A stretch of 64,000 nt of DNA, taken from JAIYDQ01 sp034408855. Its GTDB lineage: Bacteria > Planctomycetota > Planctomycetia > Pirellulales > Pirellulaceae. The notes beneath the pieces are model-generated. The model was not told the DNA's origin. It made no database searches and worked only from the letters and a program-made list of their open reading frames with translations. The position numbers were made by a program, and so were the translations under genes. Below, one piece after another: positions 54,532 to 63,090 of this stretch; positions within the stretch are counted from its first letter, which is position 1; every line of letters begins with the position of its first letter. Location of the stretch: positions 1 to 64,000 of the forward strand of contig JAWXCK010000065.1 of NCBI GenBank assembly GCA_034408855.1, in the 5' to 3' direction.

Positions 54532-56755
54532 CTGCATAAAGCCCTACAGCCCGATCGTAAAGGCTCTTCGGCTGCGACCAGATCACCGCTTCGGCGGTTC
54601 CGCCTATAGCCAACGTTGATTGCGAAACGCCATCGACTGCCAACGAGATCGAAAGATAGGCTTCGGTGGGTGTGGCTGTCGATTTTGACGGTAACTCGTC
54701 AGTGCCGCGCAACGATTGCGAATTGCCCTTCGTTGATGTCATCACGGACAGATCTGCAATGTGGGCCGAGTAGAAGCGATCAGGCATCTGGTCAATTCGT
54801 ACTCGTGCCGGCATTCCTAGTTTGAGATGGTCCAGTTGCGAAACGGGTATGACGGCGGCGATTTCAATGCGATCAGACGACGCGACGTAGCCGATCGGCG
54901 TACCGGCCGGAAGCCATTGCCCGCGACTTTCAACGTCGTCGATTGTAAATCGCTGGCGAATCGGAGTGTCGTTTTCAATCGACATCAGCCGAGGCAGTTC
55001 GACTGGGATAAAAGTACCTTGATCGGGTTTCGCAATCGATAGGGAATTTAATTCTTGCGTCGCTTGTGACACTTGCTTTTCGGCAATCGAGGCAAGTGTC
55101 TGCAAAGTCGGCAGTTGGTCGATCTTCGATGGCTGCTGGTACGACGCTTGACGGATCGAAAATATCTGGCGTTCGAGTTGATGCTGGCGCTGACGGTACA
55201 ATTGGGCTCGGTCCACCAACCACGGATTTTCAAGCATCAGGATCTTGGCGGAGCGATCGCATTCTAAAGAAACGGAGAGGTTAGCTGCCTCGACCGGAAT
55301 GCGACCGGCAGCTTGTGTGTAAACAAACGTTCGATCCTCGAGTTGGACCGTGCCCTGACAAGCGATTCGATGTGGCAACGGAATCCACATGACATTGGAA
55401 ACAAGGCCCATGATCGCTAACCATATTATCGCAACTCGAAGCCGACTTCGTCGCGATTGTTGCGGTGCCGAAAAGGATCGAACCATTATTTGACCTAACG
55501 GAATGAGTAGGAATGAAGCGAGTACTAACGCCGCGAATCCCCAGCCGAGCATCGGTACTTCCCAGCGCACCGTGATCGCATGAACGGCCCATACAATTGC
55601 CATCATCAAGGTTGCTCGATAAAGCCATGCGGCGATGGCGTAGCCGATGAAGGACCATCGAGATAAAGATGGCCAACGGTCAGACGAATTTGGCTTCCCA
55701 GCCAGACACCAAGCGCGAACAAACCCATGAAGACTGCGTTCAGCTTCTTCACGGAGGTTGGCGACTTCGAGATAATCGCTCAGTAGATAATAACCGTCGT
55801 AGCGCATCAGAGGATTCGCATTGATGAGCAACGTCGTCATCGAACAAACAACCAAGACTTGTCCAGCGAAGGTTTCGATCATGCCTGGCTGGGAGCAACA
55901 CCAGATGACGCCAGCTACGGCCGAAATGACCCATTCAACATACACACCGGCTGCCGCCACAGCCATCCGCTCATGGTTCGATTTCAATCGCCATGAATCG
56001 GTGACATCGACATACGGACAGGCGATTCCAAGCATAAAAAAAACGCCAAAGTCACGACATCGCGCACCCATTCGATAACAGACAATCGCATGGCCTAATT
56101 CATGTAGAACGCGAGTCGACAGCATGAGCAAGATATAGCTAGCAGCTTTGCTTCCTATCGATGAAATGTTGGGCCACACTATCGATTCCAAGGAGAGCAA
56201 CTTATTGCCAACAAACACGAAGCTTATCAGCGCAAAAGCCATCCAAAAGCGGACGGCGGTCTTGCTAAAGAGCCAGTCGGTGCGGATCGCCAAGGAGGGA
56301 ACGAATCGACTGGCATCTCCGAGGCGTGACTTGCCCTGCACGAGAAGAAACGGGGACCGCTGGATCGATCGAACCCATTGGCCAACGATAGAACGCGATG
56401 AACTGCTGTTTGTAGACCAAGCGGCAGTGTTGGAAGGGGCGGTGCTGGTCGAACTATTCCCATGAGATGCGATCGGTATCAGAAGCTGCTTCTGTATTGC
56501 GGTTTGAACAATATGCCAGATCGAATGGACTGAAACATTCAAGGACGTTTTGCTCGACGACAGAAGGCTTTTTAGATCCTGAAGACTTTTTTTTCCATCG
56601 AGTGATGCAAGCAACCGTCGCTCTTCGTCGCCGCAACGAAAATACTGTGACCGGAGTGTATCAAAAGCGACCCACCTTTCGCTCTGACGTCCTCGAATCA
56701 AAGTCCATTCGATCTCGGATCGAAGACGATAGGGCAGGGGAGCGTCGAGGTTCAT
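54485..56755 (-). CDS. PqqD-like / M50 site-2-type protease / HlyD fusion protein
   Basis: The 756 residues fall into three parts. Residues 1-90 look like a PqqD/RRE-type winged-helix domain (PYRLRSEIEWTLIRGRQSERWVAFD...SQYFRCGDEERRLLASLDG). Residues ~165-460 form a polytopic M50 domain with the zinc motif HELGH at 218-222 and the third ligand region NANPLMRYDGYY at 313-323. The last ~290 residues form an HlyD-type adaptor with a coiled-coil hairpin (QLYRQRQHQLERQIFSIRQAS) and a lipoyl/barrel part (FTIDDVESRGQWLPAGTPIGYV). M50 proteases cleave in the membrane, and PqqD domains bind leader peptides. It starts directly at the HlyD stop and ends overlapping the ABC permease. Confidence 0.88.
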   Translation of the reverse strand: MNLDAPLPYRLRSEIEWTLIRGRQSERWVAFDTLRSQYFRCGDEERRLLASLDGKKSLQDLKSLLSSSKTSLNVSVHSIWHIVQTAIQKQLLIPIASHGNSSTSTAPSNTAAWSTNSSSSRSIVGQWVRSIQRSPFLLVQGKSRLGDASRFVPSLAIRTDWLFSKTAVRFWMAFALISFVFVGNKLLSLESIVWPNISSIGSKAASYILLMLSTRVLHELGHAIVCYRMGARCRDFGVFFMLGIACPYVDVTDSWRLKSNHERMAVAAAGVYVEWVISAVAGVIWCCSQPGMIETFAGQVLVVCSMTTLLINANPLMRYDGYYLLSDYLEVANLREEAERSLHGFVRAWCLAGKPNSSDRWPSLSRWSFIGYAIAAWLYRATLMMAIVWAVHAITVRWEVPMLGWGFAALVLASFLLIPLGQIMVRSFSAPQQSRRSRLRVAIIWLAIMGLVSNVMWIPLPHRIACQGTVQLEDRTFVYTQAAGRIPVEAANLSVSLECDRSAKILMLENPWLVDRAQLYRQRQHQLERQIFSIRQASYQQPSKIDQLPTLQTLASIAEKQVSQATQELNSLSIAKPDQGTFIPVELPRLMSIENDTPIRQRFTIDDVESRGQWLPAGTPIGYVASSDRIEIAAVIPVSQLDHLKLGMPARVRIDQMPDRFYSAHIADLSVMTSTKGNSQSLRGTDELPSKSTATPTEAYLSISLAVDGVSQSTLAIGGTAEAVIWSQPKSLYDRAVGLYAATFGPSGSRTFSRSP

Positions 56756-57730
56756 TTATCGTCGCTCAACATTTCGACGGAGAAGCGAGGCAGCGTGAGG
56801 ACCAGAGGGTGGTTGTATCTTCAAATGAGCCGTCATTCCCGGCAACAATAACCAATGACCGTTGACTCGTTGATTTTGAATCGTCGCATGAACTCGGACC
56901 TCGCCAGTTGAACTGACAGACGGGTCGTAATGGGTTACGCGTCCAGAGAAATGGACCGCATCCATTCCAGCGCGACGAGCGGTGACAATCACCGGAGCAC
57001 TAACAAGGCTTGCCATATCGACGTCCTGGATCGGGATATAAACATCGACACGCAGTTCGTCCAATCGAATCAATCGCACCACGGGCTGACCCATCGGTAC
57101 CCATTCGCCTTCATGTCGAAACACGTCCGCAATCGACCCTGAAAAAGGAGCGATAAACTTCAGTCGATTGAGTCGTTCACTAGCGGCGACGACTGACGCT
57201 TGAGCCAATCGAGCTTTAAGTTTTAACTGTTCGATTGTTTGGATTGCATGCTGGACTTTAAGTTCAGCCTGCGTTACTGAAAGTCCTTTCGATCGCATTT
57301 CAGCATCCGTGGCTGATCCTCTCGAATTGATTTGTTCGTAGGACTCGAAGGCGATAGAAGCTTCTTCGACCAGGAGTTTCGCAAATTTTAAATCGCCATC
57401 GTCCGCCGCCATCGCCAGCGCGACTTGAGCTTGTTTGGCCGCCAATGATTCTTCAAGCATCGCAGCCGTTCGATCGAGGTGACCGAGAAGTTGCCCCACT
57501 TCTATGTCTTGATTAACCCGCACATCGAGCTTCGCGATGATTCCATTTTCTTGAGCAGGAATATCCAGACTATCGATGACAAACACCGGACAAGCATCGA
57601 ATTCCAGCCAGCTTTTTCTATTGGTTTCCTGTGAGCCGCCGGCGCTAGCCGCAGGCTCTTGAAATTGTCCCAACGCGACTTCCGATAGCGCGATCAAAAG
57701 AGGAAGCGTCACGAAGAGCCTTAAATCCAT
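56756..57730 (-). CDS. HlyD-type periplasmic adaptor protein
   Basis: The 324 residues begin with a signal peptide (FVTLPLLIALSEVALG). A lipoyl half-motif (IIAKLDVRVNQDIEVGQLLGHLD) leads into an alpha-helical hairpin (~90-190, rich in Ala/Gln/Glu), the second lipoyl half (IAPFSGSIADVFRHEGEWVPMGQPVVRLI) and a beta-barrel. This is the adaptor fold that bridges inner-membrane transporters to TolC. Just behind the cleavage site, residues ~24-33 (EPAASAGGSQ) are encoded by a family A repeat. It overlaps the GAF-HlyD gene by 10 bp and is followed without a gap by the M50 fusion gene. Confidence 0.92.
   Translation of the reverse strand: MDLRLFVTLPLLIALSEVALGQFQEPAASAGGSQETNRKSWLEFDACPVFVIDSLDIPAQENGIIAKLDVRVNQDIEVGQLLGHLDRTAAMLEESLAAKQAQVALAMAADDGDLKFAKLLVEEASIAFESYEQINSRGSATDAEMRSKGLSVTQAELKVQHAIQTIEQLKLKARLAQASVVAASERLNRLKFIAPFSGSIADVFRHEGEWVPMGQPVVRLIRLDELRVDVYIPIQDVDMASLVSAPVIVTARRAGMDAVHFSGRVTHYDPSVSSTGEVRVHATIQNQRVNGHWLLLPGMTAHLKIQPPSGPHAASLLRRNVERR
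57631..57660 (+). repeat. Family A repeat inside the HlyD gene
   Basis: The core GTGAGCCGCCGGCGCTAGCC is perfect here and is read on the minus strand as EPAASAGGS just after the signal peptide of the adaptor. Confidence 0.85.
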
Positions 57731-59958
57731 AATCGCACCTTGGCCCAGAAAGAGACAATCGCGTTACCGAAAACGGACCAGACGAGAGGTCCGCGACCGA
57801 TATCGACCGTGACTCGTGCTGCGCTACCGGTATTGCGTTGCGGCAGTTCGTCGACGGGCACAGCAAACTGAACACAAAGCGCTGACGAATTGCCATCGTC
57901 CTGATTGGTTAAAATGGTTTCGGTCGACAAACTAGGTTGGTAGACGGCAGGAATAACTCGGTTCGGATGACTCGATAGGGAACAATTCGCGAGCGTCGAA
58001 CCGTTGCGAACGGATTCGAGGAACCGTCCGACGTCTTGTTGACGGATACGAGCGTCGACGACCCACGGGCCGTTTGGTTGCTGAACCAAGAGAAGCATCT
58101 GTCCGACACGGACTGGCCGGTCTTGCAGTAGTTCTTTGATGTTCCACGTCGCAACTACGCCATCTTCGGCTGAACGAATGGTGAGCAACTGCATCTGTCG
58201 CTGTAGTTCATCTACCCGATGCTGCTCGTCGCTTGCAAGTGCCTGCAACGTCTCCTGCTCGCCCTCTAATTCATAGCGAGTGTCGATGGAAAGTCGATCA
58301 CCGCGGAGCAGTCTCGATTTAATATCGCGGCGTCGTTCTTTCGATTTGAGTTGCTGAGTGATCGCGTCATCGAGCAAGTTGCTCAATTGCCGATCTTCTA
58401 ACTCCAGCAAAACCTGACCGGCCACGACTGCTTGACCGTATTCAACGTGGACCTTTGTGATCCGTCCATCCAATGGAGCATAGTGCCGGTATTGCAAGCG
58501 CGGATGAATTGTTGCCGGAGCGACAATCCGCAGCGGTACGGAAATGATCGAGATTCCAACGACCAGCATTGCAGCGATAGCGAAGCGAATCCAAACCGAC
58601 GAAAGCATCTGCTTCGCCCAAACGCCAAGTCCATTCGACGGAGTGACATCGCGGTCCAGGGCCATTTTTAACTGGGGCGGTCGAATCGCAGCCAAACCGA
58701 TTCGTCCTAGGACAAGGGCGCGATTGGCGACCTGTTCCAAATAGGCGTTGTCCGGTTTCTTCGTCGGCCAAGACCAATGCAAAATGCAGCCGAAGCCATT
58801 CGGATTCGTTGACGTACCGCCGATCATCGGTAACCAACCAACGGCGGAAGCCGAGAACATTGAAAAGAATCGATCTAACGGGAGCGAATTTTCATGGATC
58901 GATCGATCAGATGTTGATGGCTGAGTCCGACGATCGGTAGCGTAAACGAGCCAAGCTTGGTTTCTCGAGCATCGTTGAGCGAACCATTTTCCGAGTTCGG
59001 AAAAACATTGGCTAGCTTCGCTACGTTTGTCGAAATCGCGAACCCCAGAGGCGACCAATAGCTGCCATTTTTTGTTCGCTGATATTCGTTGTATCAAGAT
59101 GACTTGATCGGCGCCGGTGAACTCGCGAAGCTGAAGGAGAAGCGTCACAAGTTTGGCCTTCGAATCGCCAGGATTCGCAAGATCGCCGAGCAACTGTTGA
59201 GTCGCAACGAAGAGCCGCTTTTCACTTTCGAAGTGTCTGAGATGAAACGTCTTCAAAAAATCAGCCGTTAGATCGGCAATCTGAGCAACGAATCGCAAGT
59301 AACCTCGTTGAGTTGCGACTCCGCCGCTTGGCGATTGTACGACTTGCAACCAAAGTCGACCAAAGCCCACGTCGACTGGAATCGGTGAATAGATCAAACA
59401 CTGTTGTAGCGGATTCGTTGGTCGATCCGAGCTTGCCGCGAGATTGCCCGGTGGAACGAGAATCGGTTGTCGCTCGCGCGCCACGCAATCCAATAGAGCA
59501 AGATGCTCTGGCGTTGGGACACTTTCATTTTTTAGTGCGGTCTGACCTAAATTTGCATCGTTATCTCGCGATGCAGAGAAATCGAGCTCATGTTCGACGA
59601 TCGATGAGATTCGATCCAAAGCCTCGTCAGACCTGGCGCGGATATCGGCGGAAAGTTCGTCAGCGGTCGTCACGAGTGAATCAGGTAAGGTACAAGCCTG
59701 TACGAGCTTCCATGAACCATCGTCGAATTGCTGCCAGACTCCGGCCCCGCTACCGGCCATCGCCGTGACCAATCGAGACAACATGGCGGAGTAGAACGCC
59801 TTCGGGGCTTCGCAAGTTCTGGCGAGCTCAGCGATTTCAGCGACGAGCGAGCTGATCTGGACTTTGGTTTGCGCGATTGCGGCCGCATCCAGTTCCAGAA
59901 TCTTCGGCGCAGATTTTGGACCGTCTGTTAATTGCGCAGTTGCTTGATCCAGTCGCAT
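57721..59958 (-). CDS. GAF-domain / HlyD fusion adaptor
   Basis: The 745 residues carry an N-terminal cytoplasmic half with two GAF-like segments: one near 50-240 (FYSAMLSRLVTAMAGSGAGVWQQF...) and one near 265-430 (LLLQLREFTGADQVILIQRI...VGWLPMIGG). One membrane helix follows at ~470-490 (WIRFAIAAMLVVGISIISV). The C-terminal half is an HlyD-type adaptor with lipoyl parts (APLDGRITKVHVEYGQAVVAGQVLLELE, IRSAEDGVVATWN) and a coiled-coil hairpin. Joining a GAF sensor to an export adaptor suggests that the export complex is gated by a small ligand. It lies 50 bp after the TolC-type gene and overlaps the next adaptor gene. Confidence 0.85.
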   Translation of the reverse strand: MRLDQATAQLTDGPKSAPKILELDAAAIAQTKVQISSLVAEIAELARTCEAPKAFYSAMLSRLVTAMAGSGAGVWQQFDDGSWKLVQACTLPDSLVTTADELSADIRARSDEALDRISSIVEHELDFSASRDNDANLGQTALKNESVPTPEHLALLDCVARERQPILVPPGNLAASSDRPTNPLQQCLIYSPIPVDVGFGRLWLQVVQSPSGGVATQRGYLRFVAQIADLTADFLKTFHLRHFESEKRLFVATQQLLGDLANPGDSKAKLVTLLLQLREFTGADQVILIQRISANKKWQLLVASGVRDFDKRSEASQCFSELGKWFAQRCSRNQAWLVYATDRRTQPSTSDRSIHENSLPLDRFFSMFSASAVGWLPMIGGTSTNPNGFGCILHWSWPTKKPDNAYLEQVANRALVLGRIGLAAIRPPQLKMALDRDVTPSNGLGVWAKQMLSSVWIRFAIAAMLVVGISIISVPLRIVAPATIHPRLQYRHYAPLDGRITKVHVEYGQAVVAGQVLLELEDRQLSNLLDDAITQQLKSKERRRDIKSRLLRGDRLSIDTRYELEGEQETLQALASDEQHRVDELQRQMQLLTIRSAEDGVVATWNIKELLQDRPVRVGQMLLLVQQPNGPWVVDARIRQQDVGRFLESVRNGSTLANCSLSSHPNRVIPAVYQPSLSTETILTNQDDGNSSALCVQFAVPVDELPQRNTGSAARVTVDIGRGPLVWSVFGNAIVSFWAKVRLWI

Positions 59959-60008
59959 TTTAAACCATGTTTGAAAGCGGCAGTTGTTTGGCTGAAAGCA
60001 AGGGTTCT

Positions 60009-62000
60009 CTATTCAGGGCTGAATTGTTCGGAAGCCGATTCCGGGGTGACGTATGTCGCGCCTTCTTGGCCGACCATTTCCGGAGAGAATGAACCCTGGC
60101 TGATTGGGCCTGGCTGAACGGAGACCGTTGTGCCCGGATCACGAGGTGTATAATCGCGGCCTCGTTGATAGGCACTGGAGTATGCACCGTCGGTATAACC
60201 AGCTTCGGCTAATTGAACTTGGTTATAGTTCAGCAGCGAACCTTTTTCGCGATGGAAATCTCGAAGAGCCAACATATAGTCGGTAAGCGCACGATGATAA
60301 CTGCTTGTGCTCGTGGCGAGCGATTGTTGGGCGAGCAAGAGAAAATTGATATTGATCAAACCGCGTTCGTATCGATTGCGAAGGACTTCGACTTGCTGTT
60401 GGTCGGCTTCGACGCGGTTGTAGTTCGTCTGTACCTGTGCGTAACTTCTCGCGATCTGTCGCTGCGAGTTGCTAAGATCGTGTGAAATCCGCAGTTCCAT
60501 CTCTTTAAGAACACTGCATTCGCGAACGAGACTTAACTGAGCATTCCGCATCGCAGAAGATGCTTGTCGCAATCCGACGTTATAATTCCATTCCAGTCCG
60601 GCTTGCCATTCCTGAAAATTGCCTTCGGTAATATTTTGGGCTAAACTCGAGAATTGGTTATTCGGATCGCGAGCATCGATGAGATGATCGCCAAGCCCAC
60701 GCCATCGATAGAGGGTAACGGCATCTAATCGAGCGCGTCGGTTTAATCGCGAAGCCAACAATTCTAGCTCGCGACGTTTGATCGTCCATTTTTGCTTGCG
60801 GATCTCGACGCGTTGCGAAGTCGCATCGGCGACGGCTCGATACCAATCGACTTGAATTTCAGCTTGCAGCGGTTGATCGGTTGGCTTAATCAATCGACCA
60901 TCGTTGGCGGTAACGCCCATGAGATATCGCAAACGTTGCTCAGTGGCGAACAACCCATTGGTGCTTGCTAAAGCATCGTTGACTAGCGATTCGAAGAGAT
61001 AGTATTGCGATCGAGCTTGAGCTTCGGCATCGGCTTCGCCACCGCGGGCTCCGACTTTCTGCAATTCATGGATGCGTTGCCAAGTTTGCAGCGAGTTTTC
61101 TCGGCCGGTAACTTGAGCATCTAACGTGCGATAGGCAAAATAGAGTTCCCAGTATGCAGTCTCGACGTCGTCGACTAGCGTTACAACACCGCGCTCGAAA
61201 TCGGCTAAAGAAATGTCCAAGTTGATACGCGCAATTAAGACCCCGTTGTACTGTCCGACCGGACTGTTGGGGCCCGCGATGCGGTTGTAGGTGGTTCCGT
61301 AACCCTGCATCAATGGCTGACGCATGCCCGCTTCAAGGAAGCCTACAAAACTGCTGTTAAATTGTAGACCTGGATTATTGTTGCGGTCGTAAACAACGTT
61401 CGAATTTAAAGTAAATTTCGTGCCGGTTGCCGTTGTTTTAGTGATCGAATTGATATAGTTTCCTGTGGTTTGCTCCAGAGATGCCGGAAAAATGAAACTC
61501 AGCGACGGCAATCGGTTCTGAGGGCGATTATTCTTTTGCCAGAAGAGTTCGGTCGAGACCTGCGCGTCGAAAGCGGACAAGGCTGCTTCGACGCCATTGA
61601 TCGGATTCGACTCGGCCAGTCCAGGATCGAGAGTCGTCGAAGTGCCGAGCTGGGTTTGTACGATCGAGCCGCCAATCGAGCGAAGGACATCGCTGCTGTG
61701 AAGGGCCGTGTTAACAGCTTCTTGAAGCGAAAGATCCCAAGCTGGGACTTCGCTCGGGTTCTTGATCGAGAACGGGATCGGAATCGCCGTCGATTCCGGT
61801 GCGTTGCACGAGGCAACATCGGGGTACTCGATCTGATGGGCAAAATTCTGATAGTAGGCGATATCCTTGGTGTCCCGCCAAGCTGAGAATCGGTCGATGG
61901 GAGCTCGACAGCCCGTGCCTAACATCAACGCTGTCAATGAATAGGAAGTGCATTTTCGAAGGATCGAAGATGTTTGAAAAACGCTTTTTTGCAGAAGCAT
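60009..62000 (-). CDS. TolC-type outer-membrane efflux lipoprotein
   Basis: The 663 residues start with a lipoprotein-like signal (SYSLTALMLGTGCRAP). The mature part has two TolC-like repeats of long helices: LSLQEAVNTALHSSDVLR...LISLADFERGVVTLVDDVETAYWELYFAYRTLDAQ and the C-terminal LRNRYERGLININFLLLAQQSLATSTSSYHRALTDYMLALRDFHREKGSLL. It probably makes the outer-membrane channel for the adaptor proteins encoded just downstream. It is the first gene of the four-gene operon. The C-terminal ~60 residues are polar, rich in Gly, Pro and Ser. Confidence 0.93.
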   Translation of the reverse strand: MLLQKSVFQTSSILRKCTSYSLTALMLGTGCRAPIDRFSAWRDTKDIAYYQNFAHQIEYPDVASCNAPESTAIPIPFSIKNPSEVPAWDLSLQEAVNTALHSSDVLRSIGGSIVQTQLGTSTTLDPGLAESNPINGVEAALSAFDAQVSTELFWQKNNRPQNRLPSLSFIFPASLEQTTGNYINSITKTTATGTKFTLNSNVVYDRNNNPGLQFNSSFVGFLEAGMRQPLMQGYGTTYNRIAGPNSPVGQYNGVLIARINLDISLADFERGVVTLVDDVETAYWELYFAYRTLDAQVTGRENSLQTWQRIHELQKVGARGGEADAEAQARSQYYLFESLVNDALASTNGLFATEQRLRYLMGVTANDGRLIKPTDQPLQAEIQVDWYRAVADATSQRVEIRKQKWTIKRRELELLASRLNRRARLDAVTLYRWRGLGDHLIDARDPNNQFSSLAQNITEGNFQEWQAGLEWNYNVGLRQASSAMRNAQLSLVRECSVLKEMELRISHDLSNSQRQIARSYAQVQTNYNRVEADQQQVEVLRNRYERGLININFLLLAQQSLATSTSSYHRALTDYMLALRDFHREKGSLLNYNQVQLAEAGYTDGAYSSAYQRGRDYTPRDPGTTVSVQPGPISQGSFSPEMVGQEGATYVTPESASEQFSPE

Positions 62001-62237
62001 CGCATCGTCCGTGGTAGGGGAATGCTATCTATCGTCCAGGCTATGCGCGCTGAGACTAAACCAATTATTCGCTACCGGTGGTATCGGAGGATCGATCGGC
62101 ATGACTAGAAGAATCAGACCTTTGCTGACGCGACAAATTCAACTTGCGGGTCGGACATTGGGAATGTTCGTTAGAGTTTGCCAATCCGATGTACGCTTTT
62201 TCTCACACTCAACTAGAATGGACTCTCGCTCGTAGTT

Positions 62238-62296
62238 CCGCCTTTAGGCGGCAAACCAGCGTACCAAGTTTGCATTCCCGCTTCATGCGGCAAACT
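62238..62296. repeat. Two hairpin repeats in the 62001-62348 gap
   Basis: A CCGCC-TTTA-GGCGG hairpin (62238-62251) and an AGTTTGC...GCAAACT hairpin with an inner CCGC/GCGG stem (62267-62296) share the flanking GCAAAC/GGCAAAC motif. They are REP-like and lie between the divergent TolC and small-membrane-protein genes. The rest of this 348-bp gap must hold the two promoters, but I see no clear hexamers. Confidence 0.6.
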
Positions 62297-62348
62297 ACTA
62301 ACCTAACCACCGGCAACTTAAACCTTTTTGCTTCATCGAGTCCGATCA

Positions 62349-63047
62349 ATGAGCCAACGCGCCAACTTTCAACAAAGCTATCTAAACCGTTATCTCTTAT
62401 TAGCCGGAGTCTTACTGCCGATCGCGCTTTGGTTTGCCTACGATGGTTTCATCGGTTACCCGAAAGAGCTTGAACGCGCTCGAAAATACGACCCGTTGCG
62501 AGAACTCGAACCCAAAGACAAAAAGGTTCAGTGGCAAGCAATCGCCAAAGAGAACGGCTGGAGCATGAAAGAGCCTAAGAAGAAAGGTGACGAAATCGCC
62601 GACTCGATTACCGGACAATACGTTTGGGGAAGTCTTTTTCTTCTGGCTGGTGGAATTGCATTGATTTACTATGTTCGATCGCGAGGTTCGTGGGTGGAGT
62701 TAACGGCAACAGGTTTGAAGACCAGTTGGGGGCAAAAAATGGATTTCACCGACGTGACGCAACTCGATAAAAAGAAATGGGAAACCAAAGGTATCGCCAA
62801 GGCCACTTACCGTGAAAACACACTGAATCGAATCTTCGTTTTTGATGACTTCAAATTCGATCGAGAACCGCTTGGGAAAATACTTCGGCAACTGGAAAGC
62901 AAAATATTACGATCGCAGATCGTCGGCGGCCCGCCAGAACCACCGAAAAACGAGGTCGAAGTCGAAAAGGACGTAAAGGACAAAAGCGACGAAAGTGAAT
63001 TAAGCACGAGCAAGCCATCGTCAATCGATTCGAGCGAAGTCACGTAA
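62349..63047 (+). CDS. Two-helix membrane protein of unknown function
   Basis: The ~232 residues contain a membrane helix near the start (YLLLAGVLLPIALWFAYDGF), a charged loop rich in Lys and Glu (~25-80), a second helix (GSLFLLAGGIALIYYVRS) and a C-terminal domain (WVELTATGLKTSWGQKMDFTDVTQLDKKKWETKGIA) resembling the PH-like module of bacterial membrane proteins. The end is a low-complexity acidic/Ser-rich tail. Part of that tail (KDVKDK, at 62965-62981) is encoded by a repeat shared with 42265. The ATG at 62349 is preferred over an upstream TTG at 62328. No homologue is recognised. Confidence 0.65.
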   Translation: MSQRANFQQSYLNRYLLLAGVLLPIALWFAYDGFIGYPKELERARKYDPLRELEPKDKKVQWQAIAKENGWSMKEPKKKGDEIADSITGQYVWGSLFLLAGGIALIYYVRSRGSWVELTATGLKTSWGQKMDFTDVTQLDKKKWETKGIAKATYRENTLNRIFVFDDFKFDREPLGKILRQLESKILRSQIVGGPPEPPKNEVEVEKDVKDKSDESELSTSKPSSIDSSEVT

Positions 63048-63063
63048 ACGGGCTTATTGGTGT

Positions 63064-63084
63064 CGTGAGCCGTGCCGCTCACAC
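63064..63084. repeat. Short family A-like palindrome
   Basis: GTGAGCCGTGCCGCTCAC forms a perfect 6-bp stem. It shares its ends with the diverged third copy in the permease gene. It lies between the convergent membrane-protein gene and the edge gene. Confidence 0.5.
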
Positions 63085-63090
63085 TAGGAT

